Assembly (NCBI RefSeq): GCF_001874145.1
Contig: NZ_MPCX01000004.1
Span: 166,776 to 230,775 of the forward strand
Direction of reading: 5' to 3'
DNA: 64,000 bases
Origin: Lacinutrix sp. MedPE-SW
Lineage (GTDB): Bacteria; Bacteroidota; Bacteroidia; Flavobacteriales; Flavobacteriaceae
Positions 1-8,067 of this stretch are shown here, one piece after another; within the stretch, counting starts at the first letter, position 1, and every line of letters starts with the position of its first letter. The notes beneath the pieces are model-generated. The model was not told the origin of the DNA. It did no database searches and saw only the letters and a list, made by a program, of their open reading frames with translations. The translations under genes were made by a program, and so were the position numbers.

Positions 1-58
1 GCTCTGGCTCTACCCAAAGTTGTTTTAAAAAAGCATCGCTATTTAATTTTTTAGACAT
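1..58 (-). CDS. 5' end of an unidentified gene, cut by the window edge
   Basis: An ATG read on the minus strand at position 58 opens a frame that stays open to the window edge and encodes MSKKLNSDAFLKQLWVEPE. It begins 10 bases after the stop codon of the hemerythrin-like gene on the same strand, which suggests co-transcription with it. Only 19 residues are visible, so I cannot name the product. The start is inferred from its position just after a stop codon and the A-rich codons that follow. Confidence 0.5.
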   Translation of the reverse strand, partial: MSKKLNSDAFLKQLWVEPE

Positions 59-68
59 ATAACTAGAT

Positions 69-503
69 CTAGCGTTGAGATTCTATATAGTCTTGATAGT
101 CTTTAGATAACGCTGTTTTATCTTTATCTGCTAACACTTTTCCTGCCATTTGAAATATAGTATGTTCTTCATCATCTAAATGGTGTTCTACTTCTTCTTT
201 TAATTTTTTTGCTACTTTTAACCATCCAGAAGAATCATAATCCATAGCTTCAAGCTCTTCTAATATTTCATCAATTTCATGGTGTTCTGCTATAGCATGT
301 CTTGCTTGTTCTTGAGTTAAATCATCGTCAATTAATGGAATGTAAAAAAAACGTTCTTCTCCATCTTCATGTATTTTTAACTCTTGCTTTACTTTTTTAA
401 AAAGTTCATCTCTTTCTTTAGAGTCGCCAGTTGTTTTTACTAACTTATCTAATAAATCTCTTTGGATGTCATGGTCTTTTCTTAAGGCTTCAAATATATT
501 CAT
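69..503 (-). CDS. hemerythrin-like HHE cation-binding domain protein
   Basis: The 144-residue product is predicted to be a four-helix bundle that binds a di-iron centre through histidines and acidic residues. Visible candidate ligands are H11 (KDHD), H45 in KIHEDGEE, the HAIAEHHEID stretch around 69-79 and HHLDDEE near 107-113, in the order expected of the HHE family. Members bind O2 or sense or store iron; the role here is not shown by the sequence. There is no signal peptide, so it is cytoplasmic. The next minus-strand gene begins 10 bases downstream. No clear TAnnTTTG box was found upstream. The family call is secure, the physiological role is not. Confidence 0.85.
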   Translation of the reverse strand: MNIFEALRKDHDIQRDLLDKLVKTTGDSKERDELFKKVKQELKIHEDGEERFFYIPLIDDDLTQEQARHAIAEHHEIDEILEELEAMDYDSSGWLKVAKKLKEEVEHHLDDEEHTIFQMAGKVLADKDKTALSKDYQDYIESQR

Positions 504-591
504 AATATAAGTTTTTGGTTTTTAGTTTATTATAAATTTATTAAATTTTAATTTTAATTCTTTTTTATAAAAATTAATTTCTTCAGCAAAT

Positions 592-619
592 AAAAAAATC
601 GGCATAAATACCGATTTTT
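592..619 (-). terminator. rho-independent terminator after the YtxH operon
   Basis: AAAAATCGG and CCGATTTTT form a 9-base stem around an 8-base loop. Read on the minus strand the stem is followed by a run of seven T residues. It lies 23 bases past the stop of the last gene of the minus-strand operon. Confidence 0.7.
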
Positions 620-641
620 ATTAATCTTTAAAATTGCGTTA

Positions 642-848
642 TTATCTTCTAAATAATTTTTTTAGTAGTACCATAGAACCAAACTTTCCTGCTAACTTAA
701 TTCCTGTTTGCATCCACTGTGTTGGTTGTACACTTTGTTTTAGTTCTCCTCGTACTGCCTTTAGTTCTTCCTTTGCAATTTGTCGTTCTAAACTTAAACG
801 TTTTAAATCTAATTCTATGTCTTTAAAACTATTGTATACTTTATTCAT
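642..848 (-). CDS. small DUF6327-like protein of the YtxH operon
   Basis: A 68-residue basic, helical protein whose first half (MNKVYNSFKDIELDLKRL) is coiled-coil-like and whose end is LLKKLFRR. I chose the ATG at 848 rather than the upstream start in the track (884), because this start overlaps the preceding stop as ATGAATAA, the usual coupling in this kind of operon. A short conserved protein of this type (I recall the label DUF6327, not verified) follows YtxH and holin-superfamily genes in Flavobacteriaceae. There is no enzyme motif. It probably acts with the two upstream membrane-associated proteins at the inner membrane, which is inference. Confidence 0.6.
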   Translation of the reverse strand: MNKVYNSFKDIELDLKRLSLERQIAKEELKAVRGELKQSVQPTQWMQTGIKLAGKFGSMVLLKKLFRR

Positions 849-1194
849 CTTTAAAAAAAGTTTTTGAGATTTTTTGAATAACAAATGTGTTAATGTAACT
901 TCTAAGTAAAAAAAGTATAATTGCTAGTACTAAAAAAATAAACCCTACGATTAAAAATCCTGTAGTATAATTATCTAGTATTTTACCTATGTACAATGAC
1001 AGTGATATTGCTAAAAAAAATATACCTATTAATAGAATTCCACCTACAGCTAAAACTTTAAAAAGCATGCTAACAGATTTTGTTAGTTGCTCGAAAATTT
1101 TAAGCTTATAAAATTCTTGTGTTTTTTTTAGGTATAATTCAGATTTATCAACAGCTTTGGTTGAGGCGTTATTTATCGATTCAAATACAGACAT
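841..1194 (-). CDS. phage-holin-superfamily membrane protein (holin 3_6 type)
   Basis: A 117-residue protein with an amphipathic N-terminal helix (about 1-40), two strong membrane segments (about 44-68 and 74-97) separated by a short glycine/asparagine turn, and a basic tail. This is the layout of the Phage_holin_3_6 superfamily, which in free-living bacteria is usually a housekeeping or envelope-stress protein and not a lysis protein. It sits 3 bases after the YtxH gene and overlaps the next gene by 8 bases. There are no lysis or phage genes nearby, so a prophage origin is unlikely. Confidence 0.7.
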   Translation of the reverse strand: MSVFESINNASTKAVDKSELYLKKTQEFYKLKIFEQLTKSVSMLFKVLAVGGILLIGIFFLAISLSLYIGKILDNYTTGFLIVGFIFLVLAIILFLLRSYINTFVIQKISKTFFKDE

Positions 1195-1197
1195 TTA

Positions 1198-1548
1198 TTA
1201 TACAGTTTTCTTTAAATCTGTATCCTTTTGCAATTGCTTATTTTTTTCTTTTAAAGCTTCTAACTTTTTTTCTAAGGTGCTTATAATATCATCTGCTTTA
1301 TAACTTGCGTTAGATACTACACTTTCTAATTGAGTTTCTAAAGTTGCTTTACCAGAACTTACGGTATTTTGTATTTGATCTTTTAAATCTACAGCTCCTG
1401 CTGCAACTTTATCCTTTGCCAAAATAGCTTCATCTGTTAATTTTCTACGGGTATTAACACCTTTATCTGGTGCAAATAAAATTCCTAAAGTTGCTCCTAT
1501 TGCAGATCCTAATAAAAGACCTAATGCTGTATTACTAGTATTACTCAT
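1198..1548 (-). CDS. YtxH domain-containing protein
   Basis: The 116-residue product starts with a glycine-rich membrane segment (LGLLLGSAIGATLGILFAP, residues 9-27), continues with the conserved DKG..TRRKL element, and ends in a long charged helix from about 45 to 116. That is the YtxH (gas-vesicle/general-stress-like) architecture. It is the first gene of a three-gene minus-strand operon with a TAACTTTG promoter box about 66 bases upstream. The family is associated with general stress in Firmicutes; the function in Bacteroidota is not established. Confidence 0.75.
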   Translation of the reverse strand: MSNTSNTALGLLLGSAIGATLGILFAPDKGVNTRRKLTDEAILAKDKVAAGAVDLKDQIQNTVSSGKATLETQLESVVSNASYKADDIISTLEKKLEALKEKNKQLQKDTDLKKTV

Positions 1549-1613
1549 ATTTTTAATTTTAGTTGTTAATATTGTTGTTATCTTGTTAGTAAATAAGCTA
1601 CTAACGCTCTAAA

Positions 1614-1621
1614 CAAAGTTA
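1614..1621 (-). promoter_or_regulatory. -7 promoter box TAACTTTG for the YtxH operon
   Basis: On the minus strand the sequence TAACTTTG matches the Bacteroidota -7 consensus TAnnTTTG exactly. It lies 66 bases before the YtxH start codon. I see no good -33 TTTG at the expected distance, so only the -7 half is supported. Confidence 0.45.
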
Positions 1622-1745
1622 CAATTTGCATTACAACTTACTCTTAAAATTAACTTAAAGAAACTGCTAAATGTTTGTTAATCTATCACCAAAAGTGCGA
1701 TTTTTAAGAAATTTTGTAGAATTTTATCAATGAATCAACAAAAAT

Positions 1746-3110
1746 ATGAAGAATACACTAACCACATACAATCCTTATAATGGTAAAAAGCTTGATGATT
1801 ACGAGGTGTTTTCTAAACAAAAAACACAATCTGTACTCAACGCATCTCATAGCACTTTTCAAGACTGGAAATTAACAAGCATAAAAAAGCGAACCAATTT
1901 ACTTATTAAACTTGGAGATGTTTTAAATGAAAATATTGAAAAATATAGTAAACTCATCACCTTAGAAATGGGCAAACCTATTTCTCAAAGTCGAGCAGAA
2001 ATTGAAAAATGTATATTGCTTTGTGATTTTTATGAAAAAAATGCCGATAGATTTCTATCCGATCAAATAATTGAAACCGAAGCACACGAGAGTTTTGTAA
2101 GCTACGATCCCTTAGGTGTAATTTTAGCAGTAATGCCATGGAATTATCCTTTTTGGCAAGTATTTAGATTTGCCGTACCAACACTAACTGCAGGAAATAC
2201 TGGCTTATTAAAACACGCATCAAACGTTACAGGTTGCGCTTTAGCAATACAAGAAATTTTTGAGCAAGCAGGCTATCCTATTGGATGTTTTCAAACCTTA
2301 GTAACAGATCATGACACTATAGAAAACTTAATTCAAGATAGCAAAATTAAAGCTGTATCCTTAACAGGTAGCGAAAAAGCAGGAGTTAGCATTGCAAGTA
2401 CAGCAAGCAAAGTGCTTAAAAAATCTGTTTTAGAGCTAGGCGGAAATAACGCTTGTATAGTTTTAGATGATGCAGATTTAGATAAATATCTAGATACAAT
2501 GGTTAATGCAAGATTTCAAAACTCTGGACAAAGCTGTATAGCAGCAAAAAGATTTATTGTTACAGAAGGCATTTATGATGAATTTTTAGAAAAATTTAAA
2601 TCTAAAGTTGAAAGTTATACGTTTGACGATCCTTTAAAAGAAAGCACAAAAATAGGAACTCAAGCAAGAGAAGATTTAGCCGAAGATTTAAAACAACAAA
2701 TTGAAGCCTCTATAAAAAAAGGTGCTAAGGTATTATTAGGTAATAAAAAAGAAAAAGCCTATTTCTCTCCAACAATACTAACAGATATTACAGAAGATAT
2801 GGAAGTATTTAAAGAGGAAACTTTTGGGCCAGTAGCTCCAATTATTAAAGCTAAAAATTTAGATGATGCTATAGAAAAAGCATCAAACAGTAAATTTGGA
2901 CTTGGCACTATGCTCTTTACAAAAGACATTGAAACCGCAAGAAAAAAAATTATACATATTGAAGATGGCGCTTTTTTTATAAACGAATTAGTAAAATCTG
3001 ATCCAAGACTGCCGTTTGGAGGCACAAAAGCTTCTGGTTATGGTAGAGAATTATCAAACGAAGGTATACATGAGTTTGTAAACATAAAAACTGTATACAT
3101 AAATAAGTAA
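1746..3110 (+). CDS. NAD(P)-dependent aldehyde dehydrogenase, succinate-semialdehyde dehydrogenase type
   Basis: A full-length 454-residue aldehyde dehydrogenase. Visible motifs are VMPWNYPFWQ (cofactor and substrate channel), TGSEKAG (Rossmann phosphate loop), the general base in LELGGNN, the catalytic cysteine C264 in NSGQSC, and EETFGPV. Length and motifs fit the short succinate-semialdehyde dehydrogenase group (Sad/YneI, GabD-like), which oxidises succinate semialdehyde and related aldehydes to acids. The exact substrate cannot be read from sequence. No signal peptide, so cytoplasmic. A 50-residue membrane protein follows after 21 bases and may share its transcript. Confidence 0.85.
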   Translation: MKNTLTTYNPYNGKKLDDYEVFSKQKTQSVLNASHSTFQDWKLTSIKKRTNLLIKLGDVLNENIEKYSKLITLEMGKPISQSRAEIEKCILLCDFYEKNADRFLSDQIIETEAHESFVSYDPLGVILAVMPWNYPFWQVFRFAVPTLTAGNTGLLKHASNVTGCALAIQEIFEQAGYPIGCFQTLVTDHDTIENLIQDSKIKAVSLTGSEKAGVSIASTASKVLKKSVLELGGNNACIVLDDADLDKYLDTMVNARFQNSGQSCIAAKRFIVTEGIYDEFLEKFKSKVESYTFDDPLKESTKIGTQAREDLAEDLKQQIEASIKKGAKVLLGNKKEKAYFSPTILTDITEDMEVFKEETFGPVAPIIKAKNLDDAIEKASNSKFGLGTMLFTKDIETARKKIIHIEDGAFFINELVKSDPRLPFGGTKASGYGRELSNEGIHEFVNIKTVYINK

Positions 3111-3131
3111 TAACTAACAAAAACAAAAATA

Positions 3132-3284
3132 ATGAGCTTAATTAAAGACGAAGACGAAAAAAGAAATGATTATATTTTACAAAAAGATAAAACAACTAAA
3201 GGTGTTTCAACTTTTGTAATTATAGCATTAATAGTTCTGGTAGTAGGCGTTGTAGCCTCAGGACTAATATTTAAGTGGTTCTAA
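3132..3284 (+). CDS. small single-pass membrane protein (50 residues)
   Basis: An ATG at 3132 opens a 50-codon frame that the ORF track omits because of its size. The product has a charged N terminus (SLIKDEDEKRNDY), a hydrophobic segment of about 22 residues (VIIALIVLVVGVVASGLIF) and a short FKWF end. The start is preceded by an A-rich stretch typical of starts here, the frame ends just before a strong terminator, and it follows the aldehyde dehydrogenase by 21 bases. All this favours a real gene. I do not recognise a family. Confidence 0.65.
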   Translation: MSLIKDEDEKRNDYILQKDKTTKGVSTFVIIALIVLVVGVVASGLIFKWF

Positions 3285-3302
3285 ACACTTATAGTTATAA
3301 AT

Positions 3303-3339
3303 AAAAAAAATCCAATCTAAATTTAGATTGGATTTTTTT
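3303..3339. terminator. bidirectional rho-independent terminator
   Basis: A perfect 11+11 inverted repeat (TCCAATCTAAA/TTTAGATTGGA) is flanked by A8 on the left and T7 on the right. It can end transcription of the plus-strand dehydrogenase unit and of the minus-strand tRNA-Pro. Confidence 0.85.
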
Positions 3340-3340
3340 G

Positions 3341-3415
3341 TCGGGGTGGCAGGATTCGAACCTGCGGCCTCCACGTCCCAAACGTGGCGCGATAACCGGG
3401 CTACGCTACACCCCG
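3341..3415 (-). tRNA. tRNA-Pro (anticodon UGG)
   Basis: The minus strand folds as a complete cloverleaf: acceptor CGGGGTG/CACCCCG with discriminator A, D arm GCGT..TCGC, anticodon stem CCACG/CGTGG around the loop TTTGGGA giving anticodon TGG, and T arm GCAGG-TTCGAAT-CCTGC. Length is 75 bases without encoded CCA. Confidence 0.95.
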
Positions 3416-3531
3416 AATTTAGAATTCTAACTTAAAAAAGATATTATTCTAGTTTTAGGAGGTGCAAATATAACTTATTTTATAAATTACAGTGTATAAT
3501 TTATCGTAAATTGTAAAAACTTTTTTTTCTC

Positions 3532-4635
3532 ATGAAAATAAAAACACTATCGCTATACCTTTTTGTATTAATTTCAACCTTGAGTTGCGCTCAAGATAAA
3601 AACCCTATAAACACCAAAAACACCCACCAAATCATTGTACCAGAGCTAAATAATCCTTGGGGATTTGTTTTTCTTCCAGATGGCTCTATATTAATAAATG
3701 AAAAAGAAGGAAAAATAATACACTATACAAATAATAAAAAAATTGAAATAACTGGCTTACCAGAAATTTATGTTCGCGGTCAAGGAGGTTTATTAGATAT
3801 TGCTTTACATCCAGATTTTAAGAACAATGGTTGGATATATTTCTCTTATGCTTCACCAAAAGGAGAAAATAAAGGTGGAAATACAGCAATTATGAGAGCA
3901 AAAATAAAAAACAACACATTAATAGATAAACAACTATTATATAAAGCAGAGCCCAACACTACAAAAGGGCAACATTTTGGGTCTAGAATTGTTTTTGATA
4001 AAAACGGATATTTATTTTTTACCATTGGAGAACGTGGCGCACGCGATGTTAACCCACAAGACTTATCTAGAGATGGTGGTAAAGTATATAGGTTAAATGA
4101 TGATGGCAGCATACCAAAAGACAACCCGTTTGTTAATACCAAAGGCGCAAAAAAAGCAATATGGTCTTACGGGCATCGCAATCCGCAAGGCATGGAACTA
4201 CATCCAGATACAAAAGAAATATGGACACATGAACATGGACCAAAAGGTGGTGATGAAATAAATATTATAAAAAAAGGTAAAAATTATGGTTGGCCTGTAA
4301 TTACTTACGGCAAAAATTATTCTGGAACTAGTATTACAGATAAAACAAAGCAAAAAGGCATGGAGCAACCATTGCATTATTGGACGCCATCTATAGCTCC
4401 AAGCGGTATGGCTTTTATAAACTCAAAAAAATACGGTGACTGGAATGGTAGCTTACTCGTTGGCTCTTTAAAATTCACTTACCTAGATCGCTGTGAAATT
4501 AAAAATGGAAAAGTAGTTAAAGAAGAAAGACTATTAGATGGTATTGGAAGAGTAAGATCTATTGAGCAAGGTCCAGACGGTTTTATTTATGTTGGTGTAG
4601 AAAATTTAGGAATTGTAAAACTAATTAGAGAATAA
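3532..4635 (+). CDS. PQQ-dependent sugar dehydrogenase (soluble glucose dehydrogenase/GSDH family), lipoprotein
   Basis: A 367-residue beta-propeller oxidoreductase. The N terminus is a lipoprotein signal peptide with the lipobox cysteine at about residue 19 (TLSCAQ), so it is periplasmic and probably membrane anchored. Family landmarks include NPWGFVFLPDGS, the GQGGLLDIALHPDF strand, GQHFGSRIVFD, GHRNPQGMELHP and EHGPKGGDEIN, which line the cofactor and substrate site in the GSDH (aldose sugar dehydrogenase) family. The adjacent lipoprotein cytochrome c, two bases downstream, is the likely electron acceptor. The natural sugar substrate is unknown. Confidence 0.88.
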   Translation: MKIKTLSLYLFVLISTLSCAQDKNPINTKNTHQIIVPELNNPWGFVFLPDGSILINEKEGKIIHYTNNKKIEITGLPEIYVRGQGGLLDIALHPDFKNNGWIYFSYASPKGENKGGNTAIMRAKIKNNTLIDKQLLYKAEPNTTKGQHFGSRIVFDKNGYLFFTIGERGARDVNPQDLSRDGGKVYRLNDDGSIPKDNPFVNTKGAKKAIWSYGHRNPQGMELHPDTKEIWTHEHGPKGGDEINIIKKGKNYGWPVITYGKNYSGTSITDKTKQKGMEQPLHYWTPSIAPSGMAFINSKKYGDWNGSLLVGSLKFTYLDRCEIKNGKVVKEERLLDGIGRVRSIEQGPDGFIYVGVENLGIVKLIRE

Positions 4636-4637
4636 AT

Positions 4638-5057
4638 ATGAAATTATTAAGCTTCGGTTTTTGCATGCTATTTTTATTAAGTAGTTGTAATTCATCTAAT
4701 AAAAAATTAGCTCAAAAAAGTGAATTTGAAAAACAGGATTTTTCTGAAGGCAAACAAGTTTATGAAGATTTTTGCATGCAATGTCACATGGCTAACGGTA
4801 AAGGTGTACCAAGAGCATTTCCGCCTTTGGCAAAATCAGATTATCTTAAAAATAAAAGAGAAGCAAGCATTAAAGCTATAAAATATGGGTTATCTGGAAG
4901 CATTACAGTAAACGGTAAAGTATATAATAGCAATATGGCACCGCAAGGTTTAAGCAACAAAGAAATTGCAGATGTAATGAACTACATTACAAATAGTTGG
5001 GGTAACGAAAACACATCGTTAATAACTGAAGAAGAAGTTTCAAAGATTCAACGCTAA
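4638..5057 (+). CDS. mono-haem cytochrome c lipoprotein
   Basis: A 139-residue protein with a lipoprotein signal (LFLLSSCNSS, cysteine near residue 17) and one class I cytochrome c domain. The haem motif is CMQCH (C46, C49, H50), followed by GKGVPRAFPPLA, and the likely distal methionine is in NSNMAPQGLSN. The ALSNKEIADVMNYI-type C-terminal helix is typical. It starts two bases after the sugar dehydrogenase stop, so the pair most likely passes electrons from sugar oxidation to the respiratory chain. That coupling is inference from gene order. Confidence 0.88.
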   Translation: MKLLSFGFCMLFLLSSCNSSNKKLAQKSEFEKQDFSEGKQVYEDFCMQCHMANGKGVPRAFPPLAKSDYLKNKREASIKAIKYGLSGSITVNGKVYNSNMAPQGLSNKEIADVMNYITNSWGNENTSLITEEEVSKIQR

Positions 5058-5075
5058 AAGTTTGTTCTAAATTCC

Positions 5076-5083
5076 TAAATTTG
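5076..5083 (+). promoter_or_regulatory. -7 promoter box TAAATTTG before udk
   Basis: TAAATTTG matches TAnnTTTG exactly and lies 27 bases before the udk start codon, at the start of the udk-mutase operon. No convincing -33 element was seen. Confidence 0.45.
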
Positions 5084-5110
5084 CTCGGTTAAATTTAATA
5101 AATAAAAAAC

Positions 5111-5719
5111 ATGTTAATAATAGGAATTGCTGGCGGTACTGGTTGCGGAAAAACTACAGTAGTAGAGCAAATAATGAATGAATTGCCAGACGGTGAAGTT
5201 GGTATAATATCTCAAGACTCTTACTATAAAGATACAACTGGATTAACCTACGAAGAGCGTGTAAATATTAATTTTGATCACCCTAAATCAATAGATTTTA
5301 AACTTTTAAGACAACATTTAACAACCTTAAAAGCCGGAAATAGTATAGAACAACCTGTATATTCTTTTGTAGACCATAACAGAACAAAAGAAACAATTAC
5401 TACATTACCAAAACGCGTAATGATTGTAGAAGGTATTTTAATACTTAGTAAACCAAAAATTCGTAATATGTTTGATATTAAAATTTTTGTGCATGCAGAT
5501 AGTGATGAGCGTTTAATTAGACGTTTAAAAAGAGATATCGCTGAACGCGGAAGAGATATAGACGAGGTTTTAACACGTTACCAAACCACTTTAAAACCAA
5601 TGCATCAACAATTTATAGAACCTATGAAAGAGTATGCAGATTTAATAATACCAAACAACAAATACAATACTGTTGCAGTAGATATAGTTAGAACTATTAT
5701 TAACGATAAATTAGATTAG
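5111..5719 (+). CDS. udk: uridine kinase
   Basis: A 202-residue P-loop kinase that phosphorylates uridine and cytidine in pyrimidine salvage. The Walker A loop GGTGCGKT is at residues 8-15, the QDSYYKD element follows at about 36-42, NFDHP near 57, and the lid-type RLKRDIAERGRD segment near 140-152. Length and motifs match the Udk family. The stop codon overlaps the GTG start of the next gene (TAGTG), showing coupling with the DivIC-like gene and the mutase genes downstream. Confidence 0.93.
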   Translation: MLIIGIAGGTGCGKTTVVEQIMNELPDGEVGIISQDSYYKDTTGLTYEERVNINFDHPKSIDFKLLRQHLTTLKAGNSIEQPVYSFVDHNRTKETITTLPKRVMIVEGILILSKPKIRNMFDIKIFVHADSDERLIRRLKRDIAERGRDIDEVLTRYQTTLKPMHQQFIEPMKEYADLIIPNNKYNTVAVDIVRTIINDKLD

Positions 5720-6015
5720 TGCTTAAATATTTCAAAAATATCTTTTTATTAATATTCACAGCTTTTGCCTTGTGGATGTTATTTTTTGATAGCAACTCGT
5801 TATTAATACACAACGAACTTAATAACGAAATTAAAGCTATAGAAAACGAAAAAGAATATTACAGAAAAGAAATAGCTAAAGACAACAAAGCTATAAAAGA
5901 GCTAAAAAAAGAAGAAGGTCTCGAGAAATTTGCAAGAGAAGAATATTACATGAAGCGCGATAACGAAGACATTTATATAATAGAATATCAAGACAGTACC
6001 AAAGCAGAAAATTAA
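5719..6015 (+). CDS. septum formation initiator family protein (FtsB/DivIC-like)
   Basis: A 98-residue bitopic membrane protein: a short basic N terminus, one membrane segment (about 6-25), then a coiled coil (about 30-70) and the conserved LEKFAREEYYMKRDNED region that marks the FtsB/DivIC family. These proteins link the cytokinetic complex to septal wall synthesis. The start is GTG, overlapping the udk stop by one base; no ATG fits the membrane segment. It is followed after one base by the mutase small subunit gene. The order udk, divIC-like, mutase genes is one I associate with flavobacteria. Confidence 0.82.
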   Translation: MLKYFKNIFLLIFTAFALWMLFFDSNSLLIHNELNNEIKAIENEKEYYRKEIAKDNKAIKELKKEEGLEKFAREEYYMKRDNEDIYIIEYQDSTKAEN

Positions 6016-6016
6016 A

Positions 6017-7360
6017 ATGAATAAACCATTATTTAAAGATTTTGAAGGTGTTTCTGCTAAAGCATGGAAACAAAAAATTCAAGCCGATTTAAAAGGTGCA
6101 GATTATAATGATACTTTAATTTGGTCTACACCAGAAGATATTAACGTTAAACCGTTTTATCATAAAACAGATTTTGATGAGAAACCAATTTTAGAAACAC
6201 CATCAAACTCATGGCATATTTGCCAAAGTATTTTCGTGTTTGATGTAGAAAAATCTAATACAAAAGCTATAGATGCTTTAAATCGTGGTGCAGAAAGCAT
6301 TAAATTTATTATACCTAATAAAGAGGTTTCAATACCTACTTTATTACAAAATATTCCTACTACTACTCCACTCTATTTTCAATTACAATTTTTAGATTCA
6401 GAATATGTAAACACAATAACAAAAGCGTTTCAAAACGCACATATTCAAACCGATATTATTGGAAATTTAGCAAGATCTGGAAATTGGTATTCTAATTTAA
6501 ATAGTGATCACGAGCAACTTAATAAAATTGCATCCAATTCTACAAATACATTAAGTGTAGATTTAAGCTTATATCAAAATGCTGGTGCAACTATAGTACA
6601 ACAATTAGCTTATAGTTTAGCGCATGCTAATGAGTATTTAAACCATTTTCAAACTAGTTTAAAATCTCAAATTACATTTAATGTATCGGTTGGCACCAAT
6701 TACTTTTTCGAAATTGCAAAATTACGAGCGTTAAGAGTGCTTTATAAAACCTTAGCATTAGAATATAACCTACCTGGAGATTGTAACATTATTGCAATAC
6801 CAACAAAACGTAACAAAACACTTTACGATTACAACACAAATATGCTTCGTACTACTACAGAGTGTATGAGTGCAATTCTTGGTGGAGCAAATACAATTTG
6901 TAATTTACCATATGATGCTTTATACCATAAAGACAACGAATTTGGTGAACGTATTGCTAGAAACCAATTATTGGTTTTAAAGCATGAAAGCTATTTTGAT
7001 AGTGTTGAAAATGCTTCAGATGGTTCTTATTACATAGAAAGCCTAACCATTCAACTGGCAGAAAAAGCATTAGATCTTTTTAAAAACATTGAAGCCAACG
7101 GCGGTTTTTTAAACCAATTAAAAGAAGGTCTTATCCAGAAAAAAATTAAAGAAAGCGCTACAAGCGAACAAGACCGTTTTAATAATGGCGAACTTACATT
7201 GTTAGGCACAAATAAACACCCTAATAAAAATGATAGAATGAAAGAGGAATTAGAACTTTATCCTTTTTTAAAAATGAATGCCAGAAAAACGTTAATTGAA
7301 CCTATTTTAGAGAAACGTTTAGCAGAAACCTTAGAACAAAACAGATTAAAAACAGAATAA
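6017..7360 (+). CDS. mutA: methylmalonyl-CoA mutase small (beta) subunit
   Basis: A 447-residue protein with the TIM-barrel fold of methylmalonyl-CoA mutase (e.g. SAKAWKQKIQADLKGADYNDTLIW at the N terminus and the FFEIAKLRALRVLY helix near 230-245). It has no C-terminal B12-binding domain and no DxHxxG motif. It is shorter than actinobacterial small subunits (about 600 residues), as usual in Bacteroidota. It is non-catalytic and pairs with the large subunit encoded two genes downstream. The mutase interconverts methylmalonyl-CoA and succinyl-CoA in propionate metabolism. Confidence 0.9.
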   Translation: MNKPLFKDFEGVSAKAWKQKIQADLKGADYNDTLIWSTPEDINVKPFYHKTDFDEKPILETPSNSWHICQSIFVFDVEKSNTKAIDALNRGAESIKFIIPNKEVSIPTLLQNIPTTTPLYFQLQFLDSEYVNTITKAFQNAHIQTDIIGNLARSGNWYSNLNSDHEQLNKIASNSTNTLSVDLSLYQNAGATIVQQLAYSLAHANEYLNHFQTSLKSQITFNVSVGTNYFFEIAKLRALRVLYKTLALEYNLPGDCNIIAIPTKRNKTLYDYNTNMLRTTTECMSAILGGANTICNLPYDALYHKDNEFGERIARNQLLVLKHESYFDSVENASDGSYYIESLTIQLAEKALDLFKNIEANGGFLNQLKEGLIQKKIKESATSEQDRFNNGELTLLGTNKHPNKNDRMKEELELYPFLKMNARKTLIEPILEKRLAETLEQNRLKTE

Positions 7361-7371
7361 ATATTTAAAAA

Positions 7372-8067
7372 ATGAAGACAATTTCTAAACTTTTAATTTT
7401 AGCTATTTTAGTAAGCTTTTCAAGCTGTGACAATTCTAAAAACCAAATAGAATACAAATTTGCTTCAAGCCCAAAAGTATTGGCCTGTGAAATTTCAAAT
7501 GGTGAACTATATAATGAAGCAATTCATTCTTTTGAAAATGACATTCTTGCCTTTTATGACAAAAATGCAAAAAGTAATAAATTTAAAGCATACTCTGGTT
7601 TTATAAATAACTTAAATAATGGTAGAATACAATTTGATTTAATTCCCAGTAAGCATAGTGTAGAACTAGCTCATGCCTTAAAACAAGAATCTAAACTTTG
7701 GTCTACAAAAAATAAAACAACTACACTAAATTACTCACACCCAATAGTAGATTGTATTGCTAATAATATAAAAACACAATATATTAAAGAAACTTTTAAT
7801 GCTTTGTTAGCTACAAATAGTATGCGCAAAAATTTAATTTTACCACCTTTACAAGGTGCTTCTAGATCAATCCAAACAGACGGAAGTTTAATTGCTTTTT
7901 TAGCTTTTGAATATTATTATCCTAACATTTGGAACTTAGATCCAGAAACTATTAAAACATTAGAAGCACCTAAACAACCAAAAATAGACTTTAATAAAAC
8001 GCCTACAACAACTAGACCTAGAGTAACAGATAAAAAAGATTCTCACGCAGGACATAATCACGATTAA
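7372..8067 (+). CDS. unrecognised lipoprotein between the mutase subunit genes, histidine-rich C terminus
   Basis: A 231-residue protein with a clear lipoprotein signal ([19 protein letters not shown], cysteine at about 19), so exported and lipid anchored. I do not recognise the family. The mature part has cysteines in LACEISNG and IVDCIANN, and the end is HAGHNHD, a plausible metal-binding tail. It lies 11 bases after mutA and its stop overlaps the start of the large subunit by one base (TAATG), so it is translated with the two cytoplasmic mutase subunits although its own location is the envelope. Its function is unknown. Confidence 0.75.
   Translation: MKTISKLLILAILVSFSSCDNSKNQIEYKFASSPKVLACEISNGELYNEAIHSFENDILAFYDKNAKSNKFKAYSGFINNLNNGRIQFDLIPSKHSVELAHALKQESKLWSTKNKTTTLNYSHPIVDCIANNIKTQYIKETFNALLATNSMRKNLILPPLQGASRSIQTDGSLIAFLAFEYYYPNIWNLDPETIKTLEAPKQPKIDFNKTPTTTRPRVTDKKDSHAGHNHD

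Noticed and set aside
841-1194. Phage holin as a sign of a prophage
   Set aside because: The gene is a holin-superfamily membrane protein in a YtxH operon; no lysin, structural, integrase or terminase genes are near it.
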